Shown: positions 15,160 to 27,900 of the stretch, piece by piece | Layout of the letters: each line of letters opens with the position of its first letter | Position numbering within the stretch: position 1 is the stretch's first letter | Origin: Gavia stellata | Taxonomy: Eukaryota; Chordata; Aves; Gaviiformes; Gaviidae | Assembly: GCF_030936135.1 (NCBI RefSeq) | Contig: NC_082611.1 | Coordinates: forward strand, 8,633,001-8,697,000 | Reading direction: 5' to 3' | DNA: 64,000 bases | Translations under genes and position numbers: made by a program | Notes under the pieces: generated by a model | Seen by the model: only the letters and a program-made list of their open reading frames with translations | The model's database searches: none | What the model was told of the DNA's origin: nothing

Positions 15160-16795
15160 TAACACCCAGAGTGATTTATAGTACACCTTTTTGTTAAGTC
15201 TGCTACTAAGCAGCTGACGGAAATGCTCAAAACAGCACCTAGAAATAGGCTCAACAAACCAAAAAGTATGACTACACAATGCTGAAGATACTGTCTCTTA
15301 CACCTATGTCATTTTTTTAATAAATTGGAAATCACTCATAAAGTCGTTAATTATTTGTCTCTTGATGCAGGGCTTGTCCTGTCAAATTCCCAATGTACTT
15401 ATGCAGCAGTTTAATTTTACATAATCATGGGCTAGGAATCACATTTCAAACTCAGGGTGATCTGATGCCACTTTGCAAATGTCAAGGTGTGGTGTTACTG
15501 CACATACAATTAAGAAGATGGAATGAAACTGGAACCACAATCGAAGTTTCTTCCTGCCCTGTTAATTTGTACATTAGAAATGTAATAATTTAAGTTAATT
15601 GAATCTGTTATCACTTACTCTTTGTAGATTCTCACAAATACTTCCACCAAAAGCAATGTCAAGTTACAGATGAGGTTGCACTGAGCTGAATTATGTTTTA
15701 GCGATCACTACACATACATTAATTCCCTTCCCAGGGAAAGTCTGGCACAGAAACACCTTCCTTAGCAATCACCAATTACAGTAAGTATCCACTGTCCAAC
15801 CATATATGCCTCCAGAATATATACCCTGCAACAGTATTTGTATTACAGCAGTAAATAGGCACTCTAGTCATAGACCAGGATCTCCATTGTTGCAAGTCCT
15901 GAACACACACAAGCCAAAGTCCAGAGTCACTGCAGTTTTATAATTTTTTTAGTAAGAAATTAATTAACTTGACTATCAATACCACCAATTTAAGAATTTC
16001 CATGTTTTGTATTAAGTGAGTAGTATAAATACATTAACTTCCCCTCCCGCCTGCAGTCTTGATCACCATCCCACACCCCCCTGTAGTATACCACAAACGA
16101 AGGGGGGGACTTTGCTTTTTTTATTTGATATATTCAATGCTGACTGGATGTTCCCAGAAATTCTCTCATCTGTGTTTCAGCCTTCAGACAGACCGTAACT
16201 CTAAAGGGATGATCTGCGCACACTGCTGAATTTTAACTCACAGCTGCAGGGTAGGAAGCAAGAATTACTGTATTTGGATGCCTCATCTTGACACATCTGG
16301 CCTGATCCTTAGTCAGCCCCTGCTCCAGAAAACCGTGTGGAGTTCAGCACAGCAGGACCTTCCCCCATCCTGCTTTCCTGTGCTGGCAAGTGGCAGGAGT
16401 CATCTTCCACTGTGGCCCCTCTGAACAACTGCATTAAATTATAAATCAGATTCTCTCTGCAGCTTTGGAAACATTTCCTACAGCTGTTCAAGACCTGGTG
16501 AATGGAAATGTTCTGTCTGCTGCTATAGCTCAGCCTGTTGTGCTGCTCCTACCTGTCCCGTCCACACAACATGAACAACTGCTCAGCTCTTGAGAAATAT
16601 GGGTTAAACGCCATACATACAGGTAGGAAAGGTGACACCCAAGGTGGTGATGAGCTCTGCACCCATGGAAAGGGAGCCTGCACACACAGTACATTCATAT
16701 TAATTCACATATTTAAACTCTGTGTTGAGCCAGCCTGAGAGGGCCCCAGCATGGCTGCCCACCAGGCTCACCAGACCTCACAGCCAGCCAGCATC

Positions 16796-17098
16796 TCTAT
16801 TTTGTGCCTCCCCTCCCTCACAAGACGCAGCACCCTCCATTTCATGCCTCCTCTCCCTCACAAGAAACAGCCCCCTCCATTTTGTGCCTCACAGAAAGCA
16901 GCTCCCTCCATTTTGCGCCTCCCCTCCCTCATAAGAAGCAGCCCTCTCTGTTTTGTGCCTCCCCTCTCCCGCGGTAGGCAGCCCCCTCCAGTTTGTGCCT
17001 CACAGGAGGCAGCTCTCTCCATTTAGTGCCTTCCCTTCCTCACAAGAAGCAGCTCCCTTCATTTATCTGCCTCCCCTCCCTCACAGGAGGCAGCGGCC
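16796..17098 (+). repeat. GC-rich minisatellite with higher-order structure
   Basis: Eight head-to-tail units begin 'tccattttgtgcctc' and end in a 'aagcagcccc'-like block. Unit boundaries are 16796, 16836, 16876, 16907, 16947, 16987, 17018 and 17058, giving lengths 40, 40, 31, 40, 40, 31, 40 and 41. The short units (third and sixth) share the same internal deletion of 'ccctccct', so the array consists of 111-bp trimers rather than independent monomers. Because 111 is a multiple of three, overlapping open frames of 60 to 90 codons arise across the array. These are by-products of the repeat and not genes. Confidence 0.9.
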
Positions 17099-17099
17099 T

Positions 17100-18030
17100 C
17101 CCTCAGACCGGGCAGCAGGAGGGTCTGCAGCCCTGGCAGGGCAGTGGGTGTGAGGCAGAGCTGCAGGCCGACTCTACCAGCCCAGGGGGAAATACTGGTC
17201 ATCTCTCTCTCGCTTACACTGCTCACTTTTTGAGTACAGACATGAAATATTAAACTACTGCAGTCTTACAGCATCTTTATTCCACACAGTGCTCCTACAG
17301 CACTGAATTGGGTTCTCAAGTAAGCCATCAACTGCTGAGGCTCATGGGGACTACCCAGAATGACACTACTAGCACTGAAAGTAAATATAAACTGAGAGTG
17401 ATGATAGGAACTGAAATAATAGCAAAGGTGAAAAATTAAAAACTCAATAAATACTGTTTTCTTTCAGATTTAATTTGGCACAACTTCAAGAAAGCTTACC
17501 AGTACATTTTTCTAAATGACCTGGTGGAATGAGATGTTCAATTCTGTCTTTTATACCTTACCTAGGTGTTTATTTAAGCAATTATATAACGTCAGTTTAT
17601 TTAGATTCCTAAACTTCATACTCCTATAGAGAAGCAAAGTGATACATCTCTTACCATCTAACTGTTTTTACTTATAATTTCGTTCACACTGAATTTTGAT
17701 TAAAATTGGAATTGAAAAGTAACAGAAAAGCTGAGTATTTTATTAGTTAAATGCCATTATCTTAAAAGTACCAGACAAAAACCCGAAAAATAATCAGAAT
17801 ACATGGAATGCATCTAGTTACGGAGAAAGGATTACCTGCACTAAGTGATGCTGGATGACATTTCCTCCAACATACTCAAACTTGTAGATCTCATCTTTCA
17901 AATCTCGGATTTAACCTCTAAAAATAAAGCGTTTCTACTTTTTTCAGCTGCCAGGCAGCTTTGATCTAACCAGAAGGGAACTGAACTGCGCTGTGTTTGC
18001 TCTTCAGCAGAGGGGTCTTACGGCCAAACG
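17100..18030. other. Intergenic DNA upstream of the CCZ1 CpG island
   Basis: AT-rich sequence after the minisatellite that grades into GC-rich DNA near 17990. No gene, repeat family or clear regulatory motif was recognised. Confidence 0.5.
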
Positions 18031-18900
18031 GTGATTTGGCACTGCAGCGCCGGCCGGCCGCTCTCCTCGCCTGCGGAGGGGCTGCCCGGGAGGGGCTGTG
18101 CTGGGAAGCTCCAGCAGCGCTCACGGATCACTGGCCAGGCACAACCTCTTGCTGAGGGAAGCCGGGATCCCCGGGGCTCCCCAGCCTCCTGCGAGCCCCC
18201 CGATCACCAGGCAGTGACCGGAGCCCGCTGCCCCGGGCCCGGCAGCCCCGCGCTCCTGCCGGACACCTGCCATTCCTCTCCCGGCCGGCGGGGGGCGCTG
18301 CGGAGCGCGGGCCGCCGCCGGCCCCGGGGAGCACTTCCTGGCCCGCGCCGTGCTCTTCCGGGGCGGGGGGGAGAAGGCGGAAGTGCTGTGGGGCCGGTGC
18401 CGGCGGAGGGCCCTGGGCTGCTCCCTGATGGTGTGTGGCGGCTGCCGGCCCCAGGCGCGCTCGCTTCAGGCTCAGTATGGCGACGGCGGGGGGAGCCGGA
18501 CAGGAGAAACAGCTCGCTCCGACCCTGCTCAGTTTCTTCATCTACAACCCCAAGCTGGGGCCCAAAGAGGGAGAGGTACCGGCGGGGGGCGTCGCGTCCC
18601 GGGGCTGTGGGGAGAGGAGGGCACCCTCCCGGCCCAGCTCTGTCCCGGCCTCGGTTGCCGCGGGGGGCCCCGGGGCGGCTGTGTCGGCTCTGCTGTCCCT
18701 CCCCGAAGGCTGGGCCGCGGCGTGTGCCCACGGGAGTAACGCTTCCCCCCGCGGAGCGTCCCCGCGCGAAGGCGGCCTCTGGGCGCGGAGCGGCGCTTCG
18801 CTGGGGCGGAGGGAGCTGCGGCTTTCCCTGCCCGCGGCCCCAGGCCGCCTTGTCAGCACCCGGGGCTTGTGTATCAGCTGTCTTCAGTGGGGCCAGGGAC
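18030..18900 (+). promoter_or_regulatory. CCZ1: CCZ1 CpG-island promoter with ETS-site cluster
   Basis: A sharply bounded GC- and CpG-rich block spans the CCZ1 start exon. There is no TATA box. Three ETS-type motifs lie 90 to 150 bp before the start codon: CACTTCCTG at 18332-18340 (reverse), CTTCCGG near 18355-18361 (reverse) and GCGGAAGTG at 18377-18385. The last two flank a GC-box-like GGGGCGGGG. This combination is typical of broadly expressed genes regulated by GABP/ELK-type factors. The initiation site is inferred to lie around 18380-18450. Long open frames on both strands here are composition artefacts. Confidence 0.8.
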
Positions 18901-21900
18901 GAGTGCCGCGTACATCTAGATCGGTCTCTGCTTCAGAGTAAAAAGGAACAGTAACCGAGGGCGTTTTCAACAGTGGCATGTAAAATATTGTGGATGGGGA
19001 GCTGGTCTGGTAGTAACTGTCTTTTACTGATGCAGTAACTTTGTCTAAAAATTATTTTCTCCAGGTAGCTACAACATGGTAGAAAGCTTAGTGTTTATCT
19101 TAGTTCAAGTTAGTGCTAGTATTTTCTTTCTATTGTGGTCTTTATTAAGTAAAATGAAGAAGCTATAGTCTGTATTTTTAAATAACAGCATATTGTATGG
19201 TGCATGTGATAATCTTTAGTTTAAATAGTTCTCAAACAGGGCAGTGAACTTACATACTTATTAATGACCAGGGTGATGAGACTGAGTGCACACTCAGCAA
19301 GTCCATGGGTGACTCCGAACAGGGGGAAGCTGTTGATAAACTGGAGGGCAGGGCTGCTTTTCAGAGGGACCCTCAGCGAGCTGAGGAAATGGGCTAGCAG
19401 AAACCTCGTGGAGCTCAGTGAAGGCAAACGCAAAGTCCTGCATGTGGGATGAAATAATCTCGTGCACCATGACAGGCCAGGGGCTGACTGGTTAGAAAAG
19501 CAGCTTTGCAGAACAGGCCCAGGGAGTCCTAGTGAACAACAGGTTGTACGTGAATCAGCAGGGTGCCCTTGCAGCAGTGAAAACTAACAGCATACTGGGC
19601 GGTGTGAGTGAGTGTGCATGAGCAGGTCAAGTGAAGTGATTGCTTCCCCTCTGTTCAGCACTTACGAGACTGCTGGCAGGCACTGTGTTCCTCTGGGGCT
19701 TCCCAGAGTAGGGAAAATACTGACAAACTGAAGCAAGCCCAGTGGAGGGTCCATGAGTGGGTCAGGGGACTGCAGTCTGTGGTGTACCAGGAGAGCCTTA
19801 GGTAACTGGATTTGTGTAGCCTGAAGAAGAGACGATGTGGAAGGAGGTCTGATGGCTGTCTTCACCTGCCTAAAGGGTGGCTATAGAAGATGGAGTCAGG
19901 TTCTCCTTGAAGTGAAAGGATGAGAGATAATGGAAGAAGTTCCAGCAAGGGAAATTCTGATGAGAGAGAAGAAAAAATTCTTCACAGTAAAGTGGTCAAA
20001 CAGCAGAACAGGGCCTGGAAAGGTTGTGGAATTTCCATCTTTGGAGATACTCGGGCCTTGACTGGACAAGGCCTTGAGCAATCTGAGCTAGCTTTGAAGC
20101 TAGCCATGCTTTGATCTGGCTTTGAAGCTAGCCTTGCTTTGAACTAGCTGTGAAGTGACTAGGGCCTATGATGTCAATAGCCTTGGAATTTATAAAGCAT
20201 TTTAGATATCTTGGGATGACTGATTGCTTAAGTGTGCTTAAATATGCCTTTTATCCGTTTTACAGAAGCCCATTTAGGTACAACATAAAATTCTGCCTAG
20301 AAAATCAACAGATTAAAGTTAAAAAACAACCAAACAATGAACATAGTATTCTTTAATTCTGATTCTGTTAAAATGCATTTGCTTTGATTCTTTTTTTCAA
20401 ATTTTAGGAAGAAAAGAAGATTCTCTTCTATCACCCAAATGAAGTAGAAAAGAATGAAAAAATTAGAAATGTGGGACTATGTGAAGCTATAGTACAATTC
20501 ACAAGGTATGAAGTCTGACTGTACTGCTCATTGTATTAGCACAAGCACTCTATTTTACATTTCCCAATCGTATGTTTTCTTTTTGTGAATGTGTATAAAT
20601 ATCTATGTCTACATATATGTTTTCTATCCAGGACCTTTAGTCCAACAAAACCTGCAAAATCCCTACATACGCAGAAGAATAGACAATTTTTCCATGAACC
20701 TGAAGAAAACTTCTGGATGGTCATGGTACTTATGCATGTGATATGCATATTTCTAAAACATTGTATCGCAATGTTCTCAATGCATTCTGCATTGTCTAAT
20801 ACCAGCCTGTTCCACGTCCTAGGTTGTACGGAATCCCATAATAGAAAAACACAAAGATGGAAAGCCAGTCTATGAATACCAGGAAGAAGAATTACTGGTA
20901 ATACTGAACTTTTTCCTCCCCCCCACCCCCCACCCCGCAAATGGGTTATATTGTATTTTATGAGTACCACCAGAAATATCTGTTTGATTCATCTTGAACT
21001 GCTGCCAAATTGATTTTTTTATCTATCTATCTCCATAAATGGAAAAAGGGCAAAGTACTTTTCAATAAAGTTTAAAGAAGAGAGAAAGATAGAGAATTAT
21101 CCAGATAGCAGTTCAAGATCACCCAATAAACATCAGTGAAATGTACAGTTGTGAGACTTTTAGCTTGGAATAGGGGAATATTTCTTAGGTTCTGTTTGTT
21201 TAATAAAGTTCTTGCAACATTTTACATCTATGTATTTTTATTAGGTTTAAGTATACATGTTACTACTTTCTTAAGATGGCTAGTAATCTTTACTAATAAT
21301 CTGGAAAAACAAACAGCTCATAACCGTCATTGGATTTCTTGTCCAAACTGCAGCATCGTTAGGTCAGTTTAATTGTATACAGGAAGGGTATTTGGCCAGG
21401 TGGGATGATATTTAAAAAGCTGATTGCTTATGCTGCTTCCATTCATTACAGTGTGCACTAGTTCTGTTCCTCATTGTGTTCAAAGGATTGGTGTCATAGG
21501 CACTCTATTTTGCCAGACAAACAATCCAGATGAAAAAAAGACTATTTTATTAAAATCCTAGCCCAATAAAAACATGCTGTGGTGTCCCACCTCCTTTAGC
21601 CTTTGACCTGAAGAGAAGACTAGTCAGAAATAAGTTCATTTTCACTGACCACTGGCCTTAGGGAAGGGCACTATTTGTAGCTGGTATCTTGTGCATGAGT
21701 TAAGGCACTTTTGGTATTAAGTGTAAGGGGGGAAGGGACTCCCTTTATTGAAATAGTACTTTGTAAGTACAAAGAAGTTTCTAGATGCTGACTGAAAATG
21801 CTATTTAACTTTTCGGAGATTGATTTCTCTAATTTGTGTGTTTGCTGTCTCTTTGAAAACATGTGTTATGTGTAGCTCTGCCAAAATATTTGAAATTCTG

Positions 21901-24900
21901 CCTCTGCTTATACTAATGTCCTCCTCTCTTTTCTGCAGGACAAGGTTTATAGTTCAGTCCTGCAGCAGTGCTACAGCATGTACAAGGTAGAGTTAATACT
22001 AGAGGCTCCCCTTCTGGGCAGAGGTAGAGATCCTCATGGTACCCTTTGGATGTGCAAGCTCATCATTGCTTTGACATTCTTGTCTCGTTACTATTGTCTG
22101 CTCTCTTCTGGAAGCTGTAATGGTGCTGATGGAAGAGAAAAATAAAGCTTCTGCAGTTACCGGTGCTGGTTCATTAGCTTATTGTAAAAATAAGAGCCTT
22201 CTAATTTCTATGAGGTCCAGATTTCTTCTTTCATGGGTACTAAGCATTTGATTTTGATGATGTTACATATTATCTGTTGGAGAAACAATACTGGATAAAG
22301 GCCATCAATCTGGCTTTTACAAAGCAAGAGCATAAGGTACTTAAGTGACACCGATAAATAATTTCTCTACCATTAAAGAATTTACTTTCCTTTTCTATCG
22401 AATTCTGCCTCTGCTGCCATATATACCTGGACTCTGCAAATCTGAGAGAGGTTTTTTGAATAAAGGGGTAAATTTGGATCTATGTGGAGTCCAAATACTG
22501 AGAACAGGAGCTATAATCTAGCTATATTCATGGCCAAGTAATAAGAAATTATTGTAAATGATTACCCAACTGACTGATTTTTATTTTTTTTTCTTTTAAC
22601 TATTAGCTTTTCAATGGCACATTCCTGAAAGCCATGGAAGATGGAGGTGTAAAAGTTCTAAAGGAGAGACTAGAGAAGTTCTTCCATCGGGTAAGACCTT
22701 CTTTTTCAGGCACATACAGCGTGATTCTGTGTTAGAAATAAAATGCAAAGATCTTCTCTATTTGGCTGCAGTGTAACTATAAAACACAGGCAGTGGAAAA
22801 GGTGTAGTGGCAACACAAAAAGTCTGGTTAGTCATTTTTTCAAATACTTCCTGCTTCCTACATGGTAGGTTCTTTAAATGGCATTGAACAACAAACGGTG
22901 TTATGGCTTGATGGAACAGCTTCGCTGTTGGATATTTTTTCTGATGGAATCATGTTCATTCTTTGGAAATTCTGCTTTAACACTTGAATTGGTTAGTGTG
23001 AGAACAGTCTGTGCAGACCTATTTGAGTAACTGTTGCAGAATCATTCAGGTTGGAAAGAATCTGGAAAGGTCATCTAGTTCAGCCTCCTACTCAAAGTAG
23101 GGTAATGTTGAGTTCAAACTAGAGTGCATAGGGCTTTGGCTGGTTGAGTCTTGAAAATATCCAGGGATGGAGATTCCCCAACCTGCATGCACAGGCTTAA
23201 AGTCCCATAGTACTGTGAAGTAATGGATAGTTGTAATTTTTAACTTCTTCCCACCTCCCCATGTGGAATTAGTAGTCATGCCTGGTAAGGTTTCAGGAAA
23301 TACTGCCTTGGTTATAATTAGTCTTCAGAATTTAATTTCAGTCTTTAAAAGCAAATGTTTTAGTGAAAGGATGGAAAGCAAAACCTATTTCTGAACAAGA
23401 AATCCATCAAATACTATTCAGGTATTTTTCACACAAAGTAAGTGACTGAGTTAGTTAGACTCATGTCTAGCAGAATGTTGAGTTCCTACATGAACAGTTT
23501 CATCAGCTAGGTTTAAAAGATGGCAACCAAGTGTCTGTCTACCCCCATTTTTCTCGTTCGCATGGAAGGAAAGAGAGGACTGCTGTCAGCAGTTAATTGT
23601 CTTGTGGTAGAGGTGCGGATATTGATATCTCTGATAATGATGGAGTGTAGACACTGTATACTGGTGTTTAAAATTTTGTTCTCTTAAGTTTTTAAAATAA
23701 CACAACGTTGTGACAGTGTAAACAAAAGTACAGTTCAGTTTTATTTTTAGGACAGCCTTCGCTTGTGGGGTTTTTGGGGTTTTTTTGCTTGTTTTTTTTA
23801 AGACTATCATAGACTCTAGAATGAACGCTGTTGGCACGAGTACTTGTTTGATTAGCTGGTGTATACTTCTGTCTAGACTAAATTTAAAAAGAGCATGGCA
23901 AAAAGGGAAGTAATAGATTTTTATCTTTAAAACACTGTTTTTCTTCGAAGTTCCTACTGAAGATGAAACAGTAACTGCTGTAGATTTGTCTAACAAAGAA
24001 ATCCACGGAAAAGTTGTTTCTCTTTTTTGCTGGGGGATTAGAAATGCTTAAAAACTTTGGTCATGCAAGTTGTTCTATTATAACCCTATTGAACAAATCG
24101 GCTACATGTTGCTGGCAGGCTTGGCCTGCACTGAAACTCTGAAAGGAAATGAAACTTAGATTATAAACTGTGACAGAGATGTGTCATGCTATTTGTCTAA
24201 GTATTTTACTACTTGTGTTTTTTTGGTAATGTGAAATGACTGTAGGGGGAGCCATTGCATAACTCATCTTTCGCAGAGCATTTGATAGTGCATTTGAAAT
24301 CTCTTGGTAAAGGTTACAGTCTATCAAGAAAGAGAATAATAGAAATTATCTTTTCCTTTGTACATTGAAAACTAATGGATTTATCTGCTAATATTTCTAT
24401 GGAGTTAGTTCTGAAATTAAATATTAATAAGATAGGCTGTGCTTTCTTACCCTCTCAAAAGATCTTGAGCTAGCCTTAAAAGCTGTTGTCACTGTGATTA
24501 AATAATAGCAAGCTGACACCTGGAATCATATTCACACATAGAATCATAGAGTGGTTTGGGTTGGAAGGTACCTTTAAAGGTCATCTAGTCCAACCCCCTG
24601 CAATGAGCAGGGACATTTTCAACTAGATCAGGTTGCTCAGAGCCCCATCCAATCTGACCTTGAATGTTTCCAGGAATGGGGCATCTACAACCTCTCTGGG
24701 CAACCTGCGCCAGTGATTCACCACCCTCATCATAAAAAATTTCTTCCTTAACCTAGTCTGAATCTACCCTCTTCTAGTTTAAAACCATTACCCCCTGTCC
24801 TATCGCAACAGGCCGTGTTAAAAAGTCTGTCCCCAGATGAAGGAGTATGTCATGTAAGCAGAACTGGAAGGGGGTTTTTTGGATCGTTAGTGTAGATTAC

Positions 24901-27900
24901 TGGGGATTAGACTCAAATTAAATCTACACATTGGAAATTTTCTGAATTCTAAAAAAACCCTGTCATTAATCTCTTAGTACTTGCAGACACTGCATTTACA
25001 ATCTTGTGATCTGCTGGATGTGTTTTGTGGAATCAGCTTCTTTCCACTGGATAAAATGACTTACTTGAAAATTCAGTCATTTATTAATAGGATGGAAGAA
25101 AGCCTTAACATAGTGAAGTATACTGCATTTCTCTACAACGACCAGCTTATCTGGTAGGTACTTCAATAATTCCTTTGTGTGTCTTCAATTTCTCATCCTA
25201 TAGCAAAGCAAATCAGTGAAAGAATTGCATGAAAATGAGAAAACTGAATGGTAGGATGAGTGATATGCAAGAAAGGCATTGGGCTTTTGGCTTTAAAATC
25301 TCTAACCTGTACCAAATGATTACTTCCAGGTTGGCCTGAGGAGCAGCTAGAGAAGTGTCCTTGCCATTTCCATCGCACAAAGCCTCTGTGCATATACACA
25401 AGTTCCTCTGTAGGACCTTTTAGTAGAGAAGGTTAATTAAAGGATTGTTCTTTATATGGTTCTGAACCAGAAAGTTGCAATGTTTTTGAAGAGCATTTCT
25501 ACTTAAAAATGGACTTTAGAATAGCAAACTTCATCTTTGTATGTTTAAATATTGTTTCTATTTCTCTTCTCGTTTACGGCTAATTTAGATGTGGTTTGTA
25601 TTTAGCAAATAAACTAACATTCTATTAAAAATGAATGTTCTGGGATTGAATCTACTGAGACACTGAAACATTGCTACCCTAGTTTGGTATGTGCTTTGCC
25701 TGAGTTTTTGTTAGAGGAAAATGTGTGATCTGAACTGCGGCACAAACATCACTTGCATTTCTTTTTCTCCCTGCTGTTCTAGGAGTGGACTGGAACAAGA
25801 TGACATGAGAATTTTGTACAAATATCTCACGACATCTCTGTTTCCAAGGCACCTGGAGCCTGAGGTATGGTAGTTGGGTTTTGTTGGGGGTGGGAGGGTG
25901 GAGGTTGTTGGTTTTGGTTTTTGTGTTCGGTTGGGTTTTTTCTTCTTTTCTTTCTGTTTATCTGGTAAGCACTTTACCACTAAGGACTAAAATACCAAAG
26001 AGGAGTATCTCTCTCCCTCTCCCCTCTTAAATTTTAGTTTAGGCATTCTGAGATTTATTGCTTTTGGGGCAATTTACTAAACTTAGTATTTGCACCTAAC
26101 GCTTAAAATATGAATTGTGCTGATAATTTGAATATGGGATGGTGGTAGGGAGTTTACTGAATGTTGACACCTGATGACTGCTCAGTACTGCAAATGAATC
26201 ACTTCAGCTTAATGGCTAAATGCAGTATGGAGTGCCATAAGGCCACATGGAGTTAGTTATCCCTCCCTCCATCAAAAAGCTCCATAAGCTGAGTTTTAAA
26301 ATTAATAAATGCAAAATCAGAATGCCCGGTTCTATCGGCATCTCTTACACTTTAGCTTTACCTCCTTCATGCTACACAAGGAGTATGTATCTTCATGAGT
26401 GGTAACTTCTGCAAATGGTTTGCTTTAATTTGATTTAAAGACAGTCCACAAAAAGTAACAGAAAATACCTCTAAGTTGTTTTTTCTTGTGTGTGGGTTTT
26501 TTTCGCTTCAGTTAGCGGGAAGAGATTCTCCAATACGTGTTGAAATGCCAGGAAATCTACAACACTATGGAAGGTAGCTCTTGTTTACTGTCACCATCCA
26601 CTGCTTCTTCCCTCAGGGCAAAATGTTTGGGAGGAATACATATATTTTGAGTACATTTTCCACATACAGTTCATTCCAGAGGGTTGCACAGTAGTGTGAC
26701 CTCTGGGAAAAAAGGGAAAAGGCTTTATTAACATTACTGCATATTTATTTTTCTTCCTCACTGTTCTTAATGCACTGCATGAAAAATATTTCAAGTGCTC
26801 TGGTCATTTCTTTTCAGTCAGGCACTTCAAACAAAGGTGTAGATTTAATCTAGAGATTTATCTATTTATTTTTTCTCTGTACTCAGCATGTCAGAGTGGG
26901 GAATTCTGTACTTAAGCAGCTGGGCAACATTATTTTGAATAATTGTGGGTTTGGACATCTTTTGGACAATCACGGTAATTCCTCTTGCCTGATTTATTGT
27001 ATGCTTTTGGGATCAAGGCACTGGCACACACTCCCTCCACCCTCCCAAGTTTAGGTGCTTCTGATACACCACTATTCTACATAAAACTAATTTGAATATA
27101 CTGTTGGAAAGCAAAGGAAGAGTGCTTTCCCAGTAGCAACAAAAAAAGGGTTTTTAAAGATCATCACAACTTTTATGCGGAAAGAGTTTTGTTGTTGTTT
27201 CTTTGATAATCCATGCAGTTTATTTCCTTGGTGTTATTCTGGCGTTCTGATCCTGTTTCTGTAACTCTTTGAAGCATATATGCAAATAATACTTTGAAAA
27301 TGTGAGAGTGCTGAGATAATAATATAAAAAGCTTTACGCCTATCTGGATAGCTGAAAACTCATTATATTCAAATATATTCATACATGCAAGTAATTGCTA
27401 CTTTCAAAAACATCTGTTAAATAGGAAAAACTGAAATACAATAATTCATCGCATCTGACCTATTGAATTATTTTCTAGGTTTCTTACTGGACCTTTAAAT
27501 CTTAATGATCCAGAAGCAAAATGCCGTTTCCCCAAAATATTTGTTAACACTGATGACACTTACGAAGAGCTTCATTTAATTGTTTATAAGGTATCACATT
27601 TTTCTCTGCAATTATTCCACAGAATGAGTAATTAGTAATCTATATACAATGAAGATGACAGTGATGTGAACTACTTATGAATTGTACAGAAAAATGCATT
27701 GATGTGACCAGGTTAAAGCAGAGACAGAAACCTTTTTAGTGTTTCTAGCAACAAGCTTTAAAGCCTGAATCCTCTTTTCCCTACTCCTGTACTCTCCCCA
27801 AAACAGTTATTTTATTAAAACAAAATACCAGCCTTCCGTTACTTTAAGTGGTTTCATACCTGGCTTTACATAGCATTAATCACTAAAACAAAAACCTAAT

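Larger units (their letters stand above)
11050..16795. other. Intergenic DNA between OCM and CCZ1
   Basis: Mostly AT-rich sequence without a recognisable gene. Open frames are under about 100 codons and resemble no family I know. Visible structure comprises a CATA/TA microsatellite at 12437-12459, a 15-bp perfect tandem duplication at 12756-12785 (unit gaggatctgacccat), and a hairpin with two CAGCTG motifs at 15124-15159. Confidence 0.6.

Noticed and set aside
16722-17253. Four overlapping open frames of 66 to 91 codons
   Set aside because: They translate the minisatellite, whose 111-bp period is a multiple of three, so several frames stay open without selection.
18031-18954. Long open frames on both strands over the CCZ1 CpG island (up to 307 codons)
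   Set aside because: Extreme proline, arginine, glycine and alanine bias, overlapping frames on both strands, and the real CCZ1 exon 1 explains the only conserved protein sequence here.
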